Assembly (NCBI GenBank): GCA_965247775.1
Contig: OZ252031.1
Span: 992,001 to 1,056,000, forward strand
DNA: 64,000 bases
From: G965247775 sp965247775
GTDB lineage: Bacteria; Chloroflexota; Dehalococcoidia; Bin125
Direction: 5' to 3'
Shown here piece by piece: positions 32,601 to 41,212 of the stretch (position 1 is its first letter; each line of letters opens with the position of its first letter). The position numbers and the translations under genes are program-made. The notes beneath the pieces were generated by a model, which was given only the letters and a program-made list of their open reading frames with translations, did not search any database and was not told where the DNA came from.

Positions 32601-33050
32601 CTATCGCACGATCAATGCGTCCAGCACCCGCTGCCACCAGCTGAGCGCCACGCCGGCCTCCAATTCCCGCCTGGGGAGAAAACGGGCGGGGAGGGTGCGC
32701 TCTGGCGGCGGCGCGTCCACGCTGAGGACGGCGGTGGGACGCGCCGGGGTGAGCCCCAGGCGTTCCTCCGCCACAGCTTGAATCCGGATCAGGGATGTGA
32801 GTTCGCCCACTTGCGCCGCCAGTTGGCGGACCTCCGCCTGGGCGGCGGCGCGTTCGCGCTCCAGGTCGCGCAGCGTCGCCCCCGTCGCGGTCGCGTCGCT
32901 GGATTGGGCCACCGGCAGCGCCGCCGCCAGTGACAAGCCGACGACGCCGATCCAGACCCAGAGCGGCAGGCGGGCGCGACGCACGGGGACGGGAACGCGC
33001 AAGGCGGCCCGTCGCGCCACGGGCATCGGCAGCGCCGCTGTCCGGCGCAC
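32601..33050 (-). CDS. ftsL: FtsL/DivIC-like septum protein
   Basis: A 149-residue protein with a basic cytoplasmic tail, one membrane helix at about 30-47 and a short coiled coil (DLERERAAAQAEVRQLAAQV), followed by a family-like ERLGLTPARP turn. Sequence identity in this family is always low. The call rests on architecture and on position between rsmH and ftsI, the usual place for ftsL. GTG 33050 is two bases after the rsmH stop. ATG 33026 is an alternative start. Confidence 0.8.
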   Translation of the reverse strand: MRRTAALPMPVARRAALRVPVPVRRARLPLWVWIGVVGLSLAAALPVAQSSDATATGATLRDLERERAAAQAEVRQLAAQVGELTSLIRIQAVAEERLGLTPARPTAVLSVDAPPPERTLPARFLPRRELEAGVALSWWQRVLDALIVR

Positions 33051-33052
33051 GG

Positions 33053-33958
33053 CTAGCGCGCCTCGGCCGCTCGCAGCCGCGCACTGCGACTGCGAGGGTT
33101 GCGCTCCACCTCGGCGGCCGGCGGCCGGACCACCTTGCGGGTCAGCACCCGGAATGCGGGCGCCTCGCCTTGCGAGGCCTCCCGCAGAAACTGCTTGACG
33201 ATGCGGTCTTCCAGCGAGTGGAAGCTCAGTACCACCAAATGGGATCCAAAGCCGAGCAGGCCGCGGGCCAGGGCAAGGAAGTCGCTCAGGCGCCGAAGCT
33301 CCTGATTAACGGCAATGCGAAGGGCCAAAAAGGTTTTGGTGGCGGGGTGAACTCTACTAGGGTTACTGGCTTTGCGGCCTTTCCCCGCGGCCTGCTCGAC
33401 GGCTTTGGCAAGATCACGCGTGGAGGTCAGCGGTCGACGCTCCACGATGCGGCGAGCGATGCGGCGCGAGCGCCGTTCCTCTCCGTAGCGGTAGAGGACG
33501 CTCGCCAGCTCCTCTTCCGGGTACCCGTTGACGATGTCCGCGGCCGTCATGTCCGCCCGCGGACCCATGCGCATATCCAGAGGGCCGTCCTGCCGGAAGG
33601 AGAAGCCCCGTTTCGGCTGATCCAGCTGCATGCTGGAGACGCCCAGGTCGCAGAGCAGGCCGTCGGCAGGCGTCATGCCCTGGGCCTGCGCGACATCGCT
33701 GATCTCGTCCACGTAGCGCTCCGCGAAGGCCACGCGCTGGCCGAAGCGGGCCAAGCGCTCAGCGGCCAGGGCCAGGGCCTGCGGGTCGGCGTCGAGCGCC
33801 AGCAGGCGGCCGTCCGGGGCCGAGGCCTCCAGAATGGCGGCGCTGTGTCCGCCGGCGCCCGTCGTGCAGTCGATGTAGCGGCCGCCGGGGCGCACGGCGA
33901 GGTACTCCAGCACCGCGGCCGTCATGACCGACTCGTGGCCCGCGACGTTCGTCTTCAC
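33053..33958 (-). CDS. rsmH: 16S rRNA (cytosine1402-N4)-methyltransferase
   Basis: SAM-dependent methyltransferase, 301 residues from GTG 33958, which overlaps the mraZ stop (GTGA). Motifs are HESVMTAAVLEYL, YIDCTTGAGGHSAAIL (SAM site), DLGVSSMQLDQPKRGFSF, PLDMRM and the C-terminal VVLSFHSLEDRIVKQF. All are strict RsmH/MraW hallmarks. Much longer upstream extensions of the frame run through mraZ and are not real. Confidence 0.96.
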   Translation of the reverse strand: MKTNVAGHESVMTAAVLEYLAVRPGGRYIDCTTGAGGHSAAILEASAPDGRLLALDADPQALALAAERLARFGQRVAFAERYVDEISDVAQAQGMTPADGLLCDLGVSSMQLDQPKRGFSFRQDGPLDMRMGPRADMTAADIVNGYPEEELASVLYRYGEERRSRRIARRIVERRPLTSTRDLAKAVEQAAGKGRKASNPSRVHPATKTFLALRIAVNQELRRLSDFLALARGLLGFGSHLVVLSFHSLEDRIVKQFLREASQGEAPAFRVLTRKVVRPPAAEVERNPRSRSARLRAAEAR

Positions 33959-34389
33959 GACGGATCCACGCTGCTGGCCTCGAGGTTGGCCGAGAACTCC
34001 CGCTCCACTACCGACTTCTCGGCGGTCCAGGCGGCCTGACTCCAGATTTCCAGACATTCGCGCCGGCCCCATAGCACTGCCGCGCCCGACAGGCCCGCGG
34101 CTTCCCGCAGGCCGGCCGGAATCAGCACCCGACCTTGCCGGTCCAGGTCCACGTCGAAGGAGCGGCCGTAGAGGGCCCGGCGGAGGCGGCGGCCACGCTG
34201 GTGGCTGGCCGGCTCGCTGGTCAGGTCCTCCCCCGTGCGGTCGAATTCCGCTGCGGTATAGAGTTCCAGACAGCCGTCCGGGCCCTGCGTGATGACGCCG
34301 CCCTCGGCGAAGGCGTCGCGGTAGCGCGCCGGCACGGCCAGGCGTCCGCGATCGTCCAGGGAGTGTTCGAAGGTGCCTCGAAAGGCCAA
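33955..34389 (-). CDS. mraZ: Transcriptional regulator MraZ
   Basis: AbrB-like repressor of its own dcw operon. 144 residues with two tandem SpoVT/AbrB-type domains: FEHSLDDRGRLAVPARYR and FDVDLDRQGRVLIPAGLR. These alignments put the start at the TTG at 34389, since no in-frame ATG lies nearby, so this is a rare-start gene. It is first in the cluster. Three TGGG boxes at 10-base spacing, the known MraZ operator, lie about 70-95 bases upstream. Confidence 0.93.
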   Translation of the reverse strand: MAFRGTFEHSLDDRGRLAVPARYRDAFAEGGVITQGPDGCLELYTAAEFDRTGEDLTSEPASHQRGRRLRRALYGRSFDVDLDRQGRVLIPAGLREAAGLSGAAVLWGRRECLEIWSQAAWTAEKSVVEREFSANLEASSVDPS

Positions 34390-34459
34390 CGAGCGGCATC
34401 CGTTTCCCGGTCACTTTCCGAGGGGGCGAGGGCTCCGTTTCCTCGCTGGGGACGTCCGA

Positions 34460-34483
34460 CCCAAATATCCCCACTTCTCCCCA
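34460..34483 (-). promoter_or_regulatory. MraZ operator: three TGGG boxes at 10-base spacing
   Basis: On the minus strand TGGG occurs at 34483-34480, 34473-34470 and 34463-34460, exactly one helix turn apart. This matches the repeated TGGGN boxes bound by MraZ upstream of mraZ in other bacteria. The boxes lie just downstream of the predicted -10, where bound protein would block initiation. Confidence 0.85.
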
Positions 34484-34494
34484 CAACGTGACAC

Positions 34495-34523
34495 ATGTTG
34501 CCATCTGACCCCATCCGTGTCAA
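34495..34523 (-). promoter_or_regulatory. dcw promoter: TTGACA-N17-CAACAT
   Basis: A consensus -35 TTGACA (34523-34518) is followed after 17 bases by a weak -10 CAACAT (34500-34495) and then by the MraZ boxes. It would drive mraZ and the wall cluster. The leader is about 100 bases. Confidence 0.6.
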
Positions 34524-34617
34524 CAGGTTCGTCAAGACCTGGCAAGAAAAACTTTCGCGGGCCCCCAGGCCCGCGTGCGCGCGGGATCGGGAGCCCGCCG
34601 GGAGGGGAGCCTGCCAG

Positions 34618-35118
34618 ATGGGATTAGCCATCCGCGTGGGCCTGCTCACGGTCAGCGACGCGGGCAGCCGCGGCGAACGCGAGGACACCGCCGGCCCCGC
34701 GATTGCTGAGGTTCTCGAGCCGTTGCGGGCCGAGATCGTGGAAAAAGCGATCGTGCCCGACGAGCCTGATCGGATCACCGCCACGCTGCGCGCCTGGCTG
34801 GCTGAGGGGGGGGTCAATCTGATCGTCACGACGGGGGGGACGGGCCTCGGCCCAAGGGACATAACGCCGGAAGCCACCCGCCCGCTCATCGAACGGGAGG
34901 TTCCCGGCATCGCGGAGCTGATGCGTCAGGAGGGGCTGCGCCAGACCCCCATGGCGGCGCTCAGCCGCGGTCTGGCCGGGGCCAGCGGCCGCACGCTGAT
35001 TCTCAACCTGCCGGGCTCGGAGAAGGCCGTGCGGGAGAACCTGGCCACCGTGCTCCCCATCCTTCCCCACGCCCTGGAACTGCTCGCCGGGGATACCGAG
35101 CATCCCCCGTCGGACTGA
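34618..35118 (+). CDS. mogA: Molybdopterin adenylyltransferase-type protein (MogA/MoaB)
   Basis: MoCF-fold protein of 166 residues that activates molybdopterin by adenylylation before molybdenum insertion. Motifs are LLTVSDAGSRGEREDTAG, VNLIVTTGGTGLGPRD and LILNLPGSEKAVREN. GGAGGGGAG lies upstream of ATG 34618. It is divergent from the dcw cluster and just before trmD. No other molybdenum cofactor genes are nearby, so MogA versus MoaB cannot be separated by context. Confidence 0.9.
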   Translation: MGLAIRVGLLTVSDAGSRGEREDTAGPAIAEVLEPLRAEIVEKAIVPDEPDRITATLRAWLAEGGVNLIVTTGGTGLGPRDITPEATRPLIEREVPGIAELMRQEGLRQTPMAALSRGLAGASGRTLILNLPGSEKAVRENLATVLPILPHALELLAGDTEHPPSD

Positions 35119-35123
35119 TCACC

Positions 35124-35867
35124 ATGTCTTCCCCCGCGATCCAGATCGATGTCGTCAGCATCTTCCCGGAGCTGTTCGCCCAGCCCTTCGCGACGGGCAT
35201 CCTGGGCCGGGCGCGGGAGGCGGGCCTGGTCCGCCTTGCCAGCCACGACCTGCGCGACTGGACGGGCGACCGCCACCGCACCGTGGACGACGCTCCCTAC
35301 GGCGGCGGCGCGGGCATGGTCATGCGTCCGGAGCCCTGGTTCGCCGCCGTCGAGGCGCTGCGGGAGACGCCGCCCCCCGGCCGCGCGGTGCTGCTGACGC
35401 CGCAAGGGCGGCCGCTGCGCCAGGCGCTCGTGCGCGAACTCGCCGCCGAGCCGCGCCTGGTCTTGCTGGCCGCCCGCTACGAGGGCATCGACGAGCGGGT
35501 TCGGGCCCATCTCGCCGACGATGAGATCTCCATCGGCGATTACGTCCTCAGCGGCGGCGAGATTCCCGCCATGGTCCTGGTTGACGCTGTCGTCAGGCTG
35601 CTGCCCGGCGCCCTGGGCTCTGCCGCGTCGCTGGAGGAGGAGTCGCACCAGGGCGGTCTCCTGGAGTACCCGCACTACACTCGTCCCGTGGACTTCCGCG
35701 GCTGGACCGCGCCCGATGTCCTGCTCAGCGGCCATCACGCCCAGATCACCGCCTGGCGTCGCGCCGAGCGGCTGCGTCGCACCGCCCAGCGCCGGCCGGA
35801 CCTCCTCGCCGCCGCCGACCTCACGCCGGAGGAACGGCGGCAGTGGCTCCCAGAGGCCGAGAAGTGA
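35124..35867 (+). CDS. trmD: tRNA (guanine37-N1)-methyltransferase TrmD
   Basis: SpoU/TrmD-fold methyltransferase that protects reading frame by m1G37 modification. 247 residues, with DVVSIFPELFAQPFATGIL, DDAPYGGGAGMVMRPEP, LLAARYEGIDERV and the knot motif ISIGDYVLSGGEIPAMV. The expected rpsP-rimM partners are missing upstream and replaced by mogA. rplS follows after 59 bases. Confidence 0.97.
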   Translation: MSSPAIQIDVVSIFPELFAQPFATGILGRAREAGLVRLASHDLRDWTGDRHRTVDDAPYGGGAGMVMRPEPWFAAVEALRETPPPGRAVLLTPQGRPLRQALVRELAAEPRLVLLAARYEGIDERVRAHLADDEISIGDYVLSGGEIPAMVLVDAVVRLLPGALGSAASLEEESHQGGLLEYPHYTRPVDFRGWTAPDVLLSGHHAQITAWRRAERLRRTAQRRPDLLAAADLTPEERRQWLPEAEK

Positions 35868-35926
35868 AGCCGGGGGGACGCTGGGTCCTCGCCTGGGACC
35901 GGCCCCGCCTCTAGACTAAGCCGGTC

Positions 35927-36295
35927 ATGGACCGATCCGACCTGCTCGAACTCAGCCGCAACGACGCTATCGAGGACTTCCAGCCCGGCGATACGGTGCG
36001 CGTCTCCGTCCGCATCGTCGAGGGCGAGCGGGAGCGCACCCAGGTCTTCGAGGGCGTCGTCATCCGCCTCAAACGCAAGGGCTCCTCCAGCAACTTCAGC
36101 GTGCGCCGTGTGACCGGCGGCATCGGCGTGGAGCGGACGTTCCTGCTCCACTCGCCGCGGGTGGAGAAGGTGGAGATCACCCGGCGCGGCCGCGTGCGGC
36201 GCGCCAAGCTCTACTACCTGCGAGGCCGCACCGGCAAGTCCGCTCGCATCCCTGCCCGGCCGCGCAACGCCAAGCGCGCGATCCACGGCTTCTAG
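35927..36295 (+). CDS. rplS: 50S ribosomal protein L19
   Basis: 122 residues. Signature segments are FQPGDTVRVSVRIVEGERER, VFEGVVIRLKRKGSSS, FSVRRVTGGIGVERTF and the C-terminal RRAKLYYLRGRTGKSARI. TAGACT lies nine bases before the ATG and there is no Shine-Dalgarno, so its own transcript would have a leader of only a few bases. Read-through from trmD is also possible. Confidence 0.98.
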   Translation: MDRSDLLELSRNDAIEDFQPGDTVRVSVRIVEGERERTQVFEGVVIRLKRKGSSSNFSVRRVTGGIGVERTFLLHSPRVEKVEITRRGRVRRAKLYYLRGRTGKSARIPARPRNAKRAIHGF

Positions 36296-36352
36296 TCCGC
36301 CGAGGCCACGTCCCAGGCCGCTCCGTACACTCGCTCCGGGGGTGTGCGTCCC

Positions 36353-39085
36353 ATGCCAGCGTCCGCGTCGTCCCCAGCCCCCCTCTACGCCGATGTCGCG
36401 GCCAACGCTGGCCGCCCGAGCCACGAGGCCTTTACCTACGCCGTCCCGGCCGCCCTCTCGCTGCGACTGGGGCAGGGCGTCTTCGTGCCCTTCGGGCGGC
36501 GTATGGTGCAGGGTGTGGTCCTCGCGCTGCGCGACGAGAGCGCGATCGCCGATCCTCGACCCATCCACGGCGTCATCGAGCCCGAGCCCTTCCTGACCCC
36601 GGCCCAGGCTGCCCTCGCCCGCTGGATCGCCAGCGCCTACCTGGCCCCCCTGTACGCCTGCGTCGCGCTCTTTCTGCCGCGCCCCATGTCGCAGCCGGTG
36701 CGGCGCGTGGTCGCTGTGCTGCCGGAAGCATCCGAGTCCGCTGCTGCCGGCCTGACCGAGCGTCAGCGCCGAATCCTGTCCGACATCGCCGCCCGCGGCA
36801 GCGTCGATGCCGCGTGCCTGGAGCAGGACCTTGACGACGGCCGCCTGGCCCCCGCGCTCGACGCGCTGGTCGCCGCGGGACTTCTGAGCGAGCGCTACGA
36901 ACTCGCTCCCGAACCCGCCCCACGCCGCCTGGAGCCGCTCCTCGCGCTCGCCGTGTCCCCGCACGAGGCTGAGGCCGCCGCCAGCACCTGGCCCCGCTCC
37001 AAGCGCTCACGGAAGGCCGACCTTCTGGAGAGGCTGCAGGTCGGCCCCGCTCCCCTGGACGAGGCCCGCCTCCTGGCCGGCTCACGCGATTCCCTGCGGC
37101 GCTGGCTCGACGATGCCGCCCTGGTCGCCCGCGACGGCGACGAGAGCGTGCGCCTGGCCCGTCGCCTCGGCAACGACCCCGCCGCCAGCGACGCCGCCGT
37201 CGCCTCGCTGCGCCGCAGCGCCGCCGAGCGCCGCAGCGTAGCCCTGCTCGACGCGCTGCTGGCGGGCCCCCGGCCCGATCGGGAGGTCCGGGCCGAGGCC
37301 GGCGCCGGCCCCGCCGACGTGGAGGCCCTGGTCGAGCGCGGCCTGGTGCGGCGGCAGCTGGCGCCGCAGCCCGCGAGAGGGGGCATCGGGCCGCCCACGG
37401 CGCCCGTCCTCACCGCCGATCAGGCGCGCGCCTACCGCGCCCTGGCGGACGCCCTGAACGAGCGGCTCGGCCACCCCGGCGCTACGCGCAGGCCGCGCCT
37501 CTTCCTGCTCAAGGGGGTCACCGGCAGCGGTAAGACGGAGGTCTACCTGGCCGCCGCGGAGCGCGTCCGCAAGCAGGGCGGCGTGACGATCGTGCTGGTG
37601 CCGGAGATCGCGCTGGCGCCGCAGACCATCGACCGCTTCCGCGCCCGGCTGGCCGGCCGCATCGCCGTGTTGCACTCGGGGCTCAGCGCCGGCGAGGCCG
37701 CCGCCCAGCGCCGCCGCATCCGTGCTGGCGACGTCGACGTGGTCATCGGCTCCCGCTCCGCGCTCTTCGCGCCGGTGCGGGAGCCCGCGCTGATCATCGT
37801 GGACGAGGAGCACGAGTGGACCTACAAACAGACCAATCCCGCCCCGCGCTATCACGTGCGCGAAGTCGTGGAGCGCTACTGCACCCTCACCGGCGCGGTC
37901 GCCGTTCTGGGCTCCGCAACGCCGGATCTCGTCACGGCCTCACGGGCCCAGGCCGGGCAGTACACCCGCCTCGATCTGGAGCAGCGCGTGCGACGCCCGG
38001 AGCGGAGCGGGGTCCCGCCGCCCAGCGTTCCCCTGCCCGCCGTCGAGGTCGTGGACCTGCGCGAGGAGCTCAAGAGCGGCAACCGCTCCATCTTCAGCCG
38101 TCCCCTGCAGTCGGCGCTGGAGGACACGCTGGGGGCGGGGGCGCAGGCCATGCTCTTCCTCAACCGGCGCGGCGCTGGCATCGTCGTGTGCCGGACGTGC
38201 GGCGAGGCTGTCGAGTGCGAGCGCTGCTCGATCCCCCTCACCTACCATGAGTTCCCGGCCGCCCAGTTCGGCGGATCCACCCCAGCGGGCGTGCTGCGAT
38301 GCCACGAGTGCAGCCGCCGAGCCGCCCCGCCCGGGCGCTGCCCGCGCTGCGAGAGCAGCCGCATCCGGCCCATGGGGATGGGCACCGAGCGGCTGGAGGA
38401 AGAGGTCGCGCGCGCCTTCCCGCTCGCCCGGCCGCTGCGCTGGGACCGCGACACGGCGCGCGGCCCACAGGGCCACCGCCGCCTCCTGGAGCGCTTCCGC
38501 GGCGGCGAGGCCAACGTCCTCGTCGGCACCCAGATGATCGCCAAGGGGCTGGATCTGCCCCAGGTCACCCTGGTGGGTGTGATCAACGCCGACCTCGCCT
38601 TGCGCCTGCCCGACTACACCGGCCCCGAGCGCACCTTCCAGCTCATCGCGCAAGTGGCGGGGCGGTCCGGTCGCGGAGCCGAGGGCGGACGCGTCATCGT
38701 GCAGAGCTACGCCCCCGACCACCGCGCCATCGTCGCTGCCGCCGGCCACGACTACGACGCGTTCTTCGCGGGCGAGATCCGCGCCCGTGCCGCCCACGAC
38801 TACCCCCCCAGCGGCCGTCTGGCCCGGCTCATCTTCACCGACCGTACGGTCGAGCGTGCGCGCGAGGTCGCCGCCGCCATGGCCGCGAGCTTGATCGAGG
38901 ATCGCGACCGCCGTGGTTTGCCGGGGCCCGCCGTTCTGGGGCCCACCCCCGCCTTCATCTCGAAGCGCCGCGGCGCCTACCGCCAGCAGATCACCCTGCG
39001 TGGGGCCGACCCGCTGCCGCTCCTGCGCCCCATCGACTTCCCGCGCGGCTGGACGGTGGACATCGATCCCGTCTCACTGCTCTGA
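36353..39085 (+). CDS. priA: Primosomal protein N' (PriA helicase)
   Basis: Restarts collapsed replication forks. About 910 residues, well above the roughly 730 of E. coli. The N-terminal 3'-end-binding domain (EAFTYAVPAALSLRLGQGVF) is followed by an enlarged winged-helix region before Walker A GVTGSGKTEVY at about residue 388. The helicase core has DEEHEWTYKQ and GTQMIAKGLDLPQVTLVG. Zinc ligands are in CRTCGEAVECERC and CPRCESS. A GTG nine bases earlier (36344) is an alternative start. The extra N-terminal length is the unusual point. Confidence 0.95.
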   Translation: MPASASSPAPLYADVAANAGRPSHEAFTYAVPAALSLRLGQGVFVPFGRRMVQGVVLALRDESAIADPRPIHGVIEPEPFLTPAQAALARWIASAYLAPLYACVALFLPRPMSQPVRRVVAVLPEASESAAAGLTERQRRILSDIAARGSVDAACLEQDLDDGRLAPALDALVAAGLLSERYELAPEPAPRRLEPLLALAVSPHEAEAAASTWPRSKRSRKADLLERLQVGPAPLDEARLLAGSRDSLRRWLDDAALVARDGDESVRLARRLGNDPAASDAAVASLRRSAAERRSVALLDALLAGPRPDREVRAEAGAGPADVEALVERGLVRRQLAPQPARGGIGPPTAPVLTADQARAYRALADALNERLGHPGATRRPRLFLLKGVTGSGKTEVYLAAAERVRKQGGVTIVLVPEIALAPQTIDRFRARLAGRIAVLHSGLSAGEAAAQRRRIRAGDVDVVIGSRSALFAPVREPALIIVDEEHEWTYKQTNPAPRYHVREVVERYCTLTGAVAVLGSATPDLVTASRAQAGQYTRLDLEQRVRRPERSGVPPPSVPLPAVEVVDLREELKSGNRSIFSRPLQSALEDTLGAGAQAMLFLNRRGAGIVVCRTCGEAVECERCSIPLTYHEFPAAQFGGSTPAGVLRCHECSRRAAPPGRCPRCESSRIRPMGMGTERLEEEVARAFPLARPLRWDRDTARGPQGHRRLLERFRGGEANVLVGTQMIAKGLDLPQVTLVGVINADLALRLPDYTGPERTFQLIAQVAGRSGRGAEGGRVIVQSYAPDHRAIVAAAGHDYDAFFAGEIRARAAHDYPPSGRLARLIFTDRTVERAREVAAAMAASLIEDRDRRGLPGPAVLGPTPAFISKRRGAYRQQITLRGADPLPLLRPIDFPRGWTVDIDPVSLL

Positions 39086-39141
39086 TCGCGCCGCTCGCAT
39101 CTCCCTCCGCCCTCCGCCAGAATGAACCCCCGGAGCAGCGC

Positions 39142-39654
39142 ATGGCCGTGCGACCGATCACCGTGGTACCCCGCGACCGCGAGGTGCTGCGCGCCCGGGC
39201 CAAGAAGATCCGCGCCATCGACGCCTCCGTGCTGCGCCTCGTCGAGGACATGATCGACTCCATGCACGCGGCCGGCGGCGTGGGTCTCGCCGCCCCGCAG
39301 ATCGGCGTCTCCCTGCGGCTGGTCGTGATCGGGATGCCGGGAGAGCCGCCTTTCGCGCTGATCAATCCTGAGATCGTCAAGATTTCCGGCGAGCGTCCCC
39401 TCTTCGAGGGCTGCCTCAGCGTGCCGGGCTACCGCGGCGACGTCCTCCGCGCCGAGCGGGTGCTGGCCAAGGCCCGTGACCTCAACGGCCGCGAGGTCCG
39501 CCTCCGGGCCGAGAACGACCTCCTGGCGCAGGCGCTGCAGCACGAGATCGACCACGTCAATGGCACCCTTTACATCGACCACGTGCGCCAGCCCGAGGAC
39601 CTGCACCGTCTGCCCGAGCCCGATGATGATGCGGAAGGAAGCGCCGACGACTGA
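39142..39654 (+). CDS. def: Peptide deformylase
   Basis: Removes the formyl group from nascent proteins using a bound metal ion. 170 residues with the three family motifs: GGVGLAAPQIG, EGCLSVPG (Cys ligand) and QHEIDHVNG (two His ligands and catalytic Glu). An acidic tail follows. GGAG lies upstream of ATG 39142. It overlaps the next gene by about 30 bases. Confidence 0.97.
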   Translation: MAVRPITVVPRDREVLRARAKKIRAIDASVLRLVEDMIDSMHAAGGVGLAAPQIGVSLRLVVIGMPGEPPFALINPEIVKISGERPLFEGCLSVPGYRGDVLRAERVLAKARDLNGREVRLRAENDLLAQALQHEIDHVNGTLYIDHVRQPEDLHRLPEPDDDAEGSADD

Positions 39655-41212
39655 GGAGGCAGCCCAGGCCCCGCCGGACGCCTTTGAGGCGGCGCTGCGG
39701 CGCCTCGTCCCCCTCGCCCGCGGCTGGCCCGGCGGTGCGCCGCTGATCGTCGGCGGGGCCGTCCGCGACGCCCTCCTCGGCCGCCCCATCGCCGAGGTGG
39801 ACATCGCCGTCCCCGGCGACGCGCCCGCCTTCGCCCGCGCGGCCGCCGAGGCGCTGGGGAGCCACGCCGTCGTCATCGATCGCGAGCGCCTCGGCGTCTA
39901 CCGGCTGCCGCTGAGCGCCGGCGGCGTGGACATTGTGCAGATGCAGGGCGGGCCGGAGGCGGACCTCGCCCGCCGCGATCTCAGCATCAACGCCCTGGCC
40001 CTGCCGCTGGAGGCGCTGCCCGCCGCGGGCCTGGCCGCCATGCGGCGAGGGGCGGTGATCGACCGGCAGGACGGCCTCGCCGACCTCGCCGCTCGTCGCG
40101 TCCGCTTCACGGGGGCCCACGTCATCGCCGCCGACCCCCTGCGCATGCTGCGCGCCGTCCGCATCGCGACGGAGCTGCGCTTCCAGCTGGACCCCGACTC
40201 GGCCGGCGCCATCACCGCCGCCGCGCCTGCGCTCGCCGTGAGCGCCGCCGAGCGTGTCGGCGCCGAGATCCAGCGGATCTTCGCCGGCCCCCAGGCGCAT
40301 CGCGGCGTCGGGCTGCTTGACGAGACGGCCCTGCTCGACGTCGTCTTCCCGGAACTGGCCCTCGGCCGCGGCGTCGATCAGCGCCCCAACCACATCAGCG
40401 ACGTCTTCCGCCACCAAATGGCGGCGCTGGACTGGCTCGACGTCCTGCTGGCGCCGGCAGCGCCGGGGGCCGAGCCCGCCGCGGAGCTGTGGCGCGGCCT
40501 CTGGTCGCCGAGCGCCTGGGCCGACGCCCTCGCGCTGCGCGTGGCCCTCAACCGCGGCGCGACGGCCCTGCGCCTCGCTACCCTCCTCCACGACGTCGCC
40601 AAGCCCGCCACCCGCAGCGTCGAGGCCGGCGGCCGAACCCGCTTCTTCGGTCACGCCGAACTGGGGGCGACGATGGCCGCGGGCGCGCTGCAACGCTGGC
40701 GCCTGCCGAACGCGCTCGTCGATCGCGCCGGCCTGCTCGTCCGGCACCATCTGCGGCCGGGGCAGGTCGCCTCGCCGGGGCAGGCTCCCACAGCACGAGC
40801 GCTCTACCGCTTCCATCGCCAGATCGGCGAGGCTGTGCCGGCGCTCTGCTGGCTCTTCCTGGCGGACGCGCTGGCCACCGCCGGACCCCAGGCGCTGCTG
40901 CCCCGCTGGCCGGCCTACGTCGCGCACGTCGCCGCGATCGTCGATTGGCGGCCCCCGGCCGCCGCCGGGCCCCGGCCCCTCATCAACGGGCGCGCCGTCA
41001 TGCGCGTGACGGGCCTGGCCCCCGGGCCCGCGGTCGGCCACATCCTCGACGCCCTGGCCGAGGCCGCCGCCACCGGCGCCATAGGCGATGAGCGGAGCGC
41101 CCTGGCGCTTGCCGTTAGACTGGCCCGCGAGGCATCAGCCGCGTCCGGCGCCGCTCCCACGGTGGCCCCGGAGCCCGGCGCGTCTCGCGATCAAGGAGAA
41201 TGCCATGGCTGA
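39623..41212 (+). CDS. CCA-adding/poly(A) polymerase-type nucleotidyltransferase with HD domain
   Basis: Class II tRNA nucleotidyltransferase-like protein, about 530 residues. The head has LIVGGAVRDALLGRP, RRDLSINALAL and DPLRMLRAVRIATEL. The usual catalytic DxD reads EVD here, with Glu replacing the first Asp. A C-terminal HD region carries LLHDVAKPATR, HAELGA and VRHHLRPGQ, plus a long tail. The start lies in an ATG triplet (39623, 39626 or 39629), overlapping def, with no clear ribosome site. CCA addition is likely, though poly(A) polymerase or another head-group activity is possible. Confidence 0.85.
   Translation: MMMRKEAPTTEEAAQAPPDAFEAALRRLVPLARGWPGGAPLIVGGAVRDALLGRPIAEVDIAVPGDAPAFARAAAEALGSHAVVIDRERLGVYRLPLSAGGVDIVQMQGGPEADLARRDLSINALALPLEALPAAGLAAMRRGAVIDRQDGLADLAARRVRFTGAHVIAADPLRMLRAVRIATELRFQLDPDSAGAITAAAPALAVSAAERVGAEIQRIFAGPQAHRGVGLLDETALLDVVFPELALGRGVDQRPNHISDVFRHQMAALDWLDVLLAPAAPGAEPAAELWRGLWSPSAWADALALRVALNRGATALRLATLLHDVAKPATRSVEAGGRTRFFGHAELGATMAAGALQRWRLPNALVDRAGLLVRHHLRPGQVASPGQAPTARALYRFHRQIGEAVPALCWLFLADALATAGPQALLPRWPAYVAHVAAIVDWRPPAAAGPRPLINGRAVMRVTGLAPGPAVGHILDALAEAAATGAIGDERSALALAVRLAREASAASGAAPTVAPEPGASRDQGECHG

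Noticed and set aside
33053..34504. Extended 483-residue rsmH
   Set aside because: The extra N-terminal part runs through mraZ in another frame. The GTG at 33958 overlapping the mraZ stop matches RsmH homologues.
34524..34617. Possible molybdenum-cofactor riboswitch in the mogA leader
   Set aside because: Two small stem-loops are present (CAGGT/ACCTG and GCGGGC/GCCCGC), but I could not match the conserved riboswitch core.
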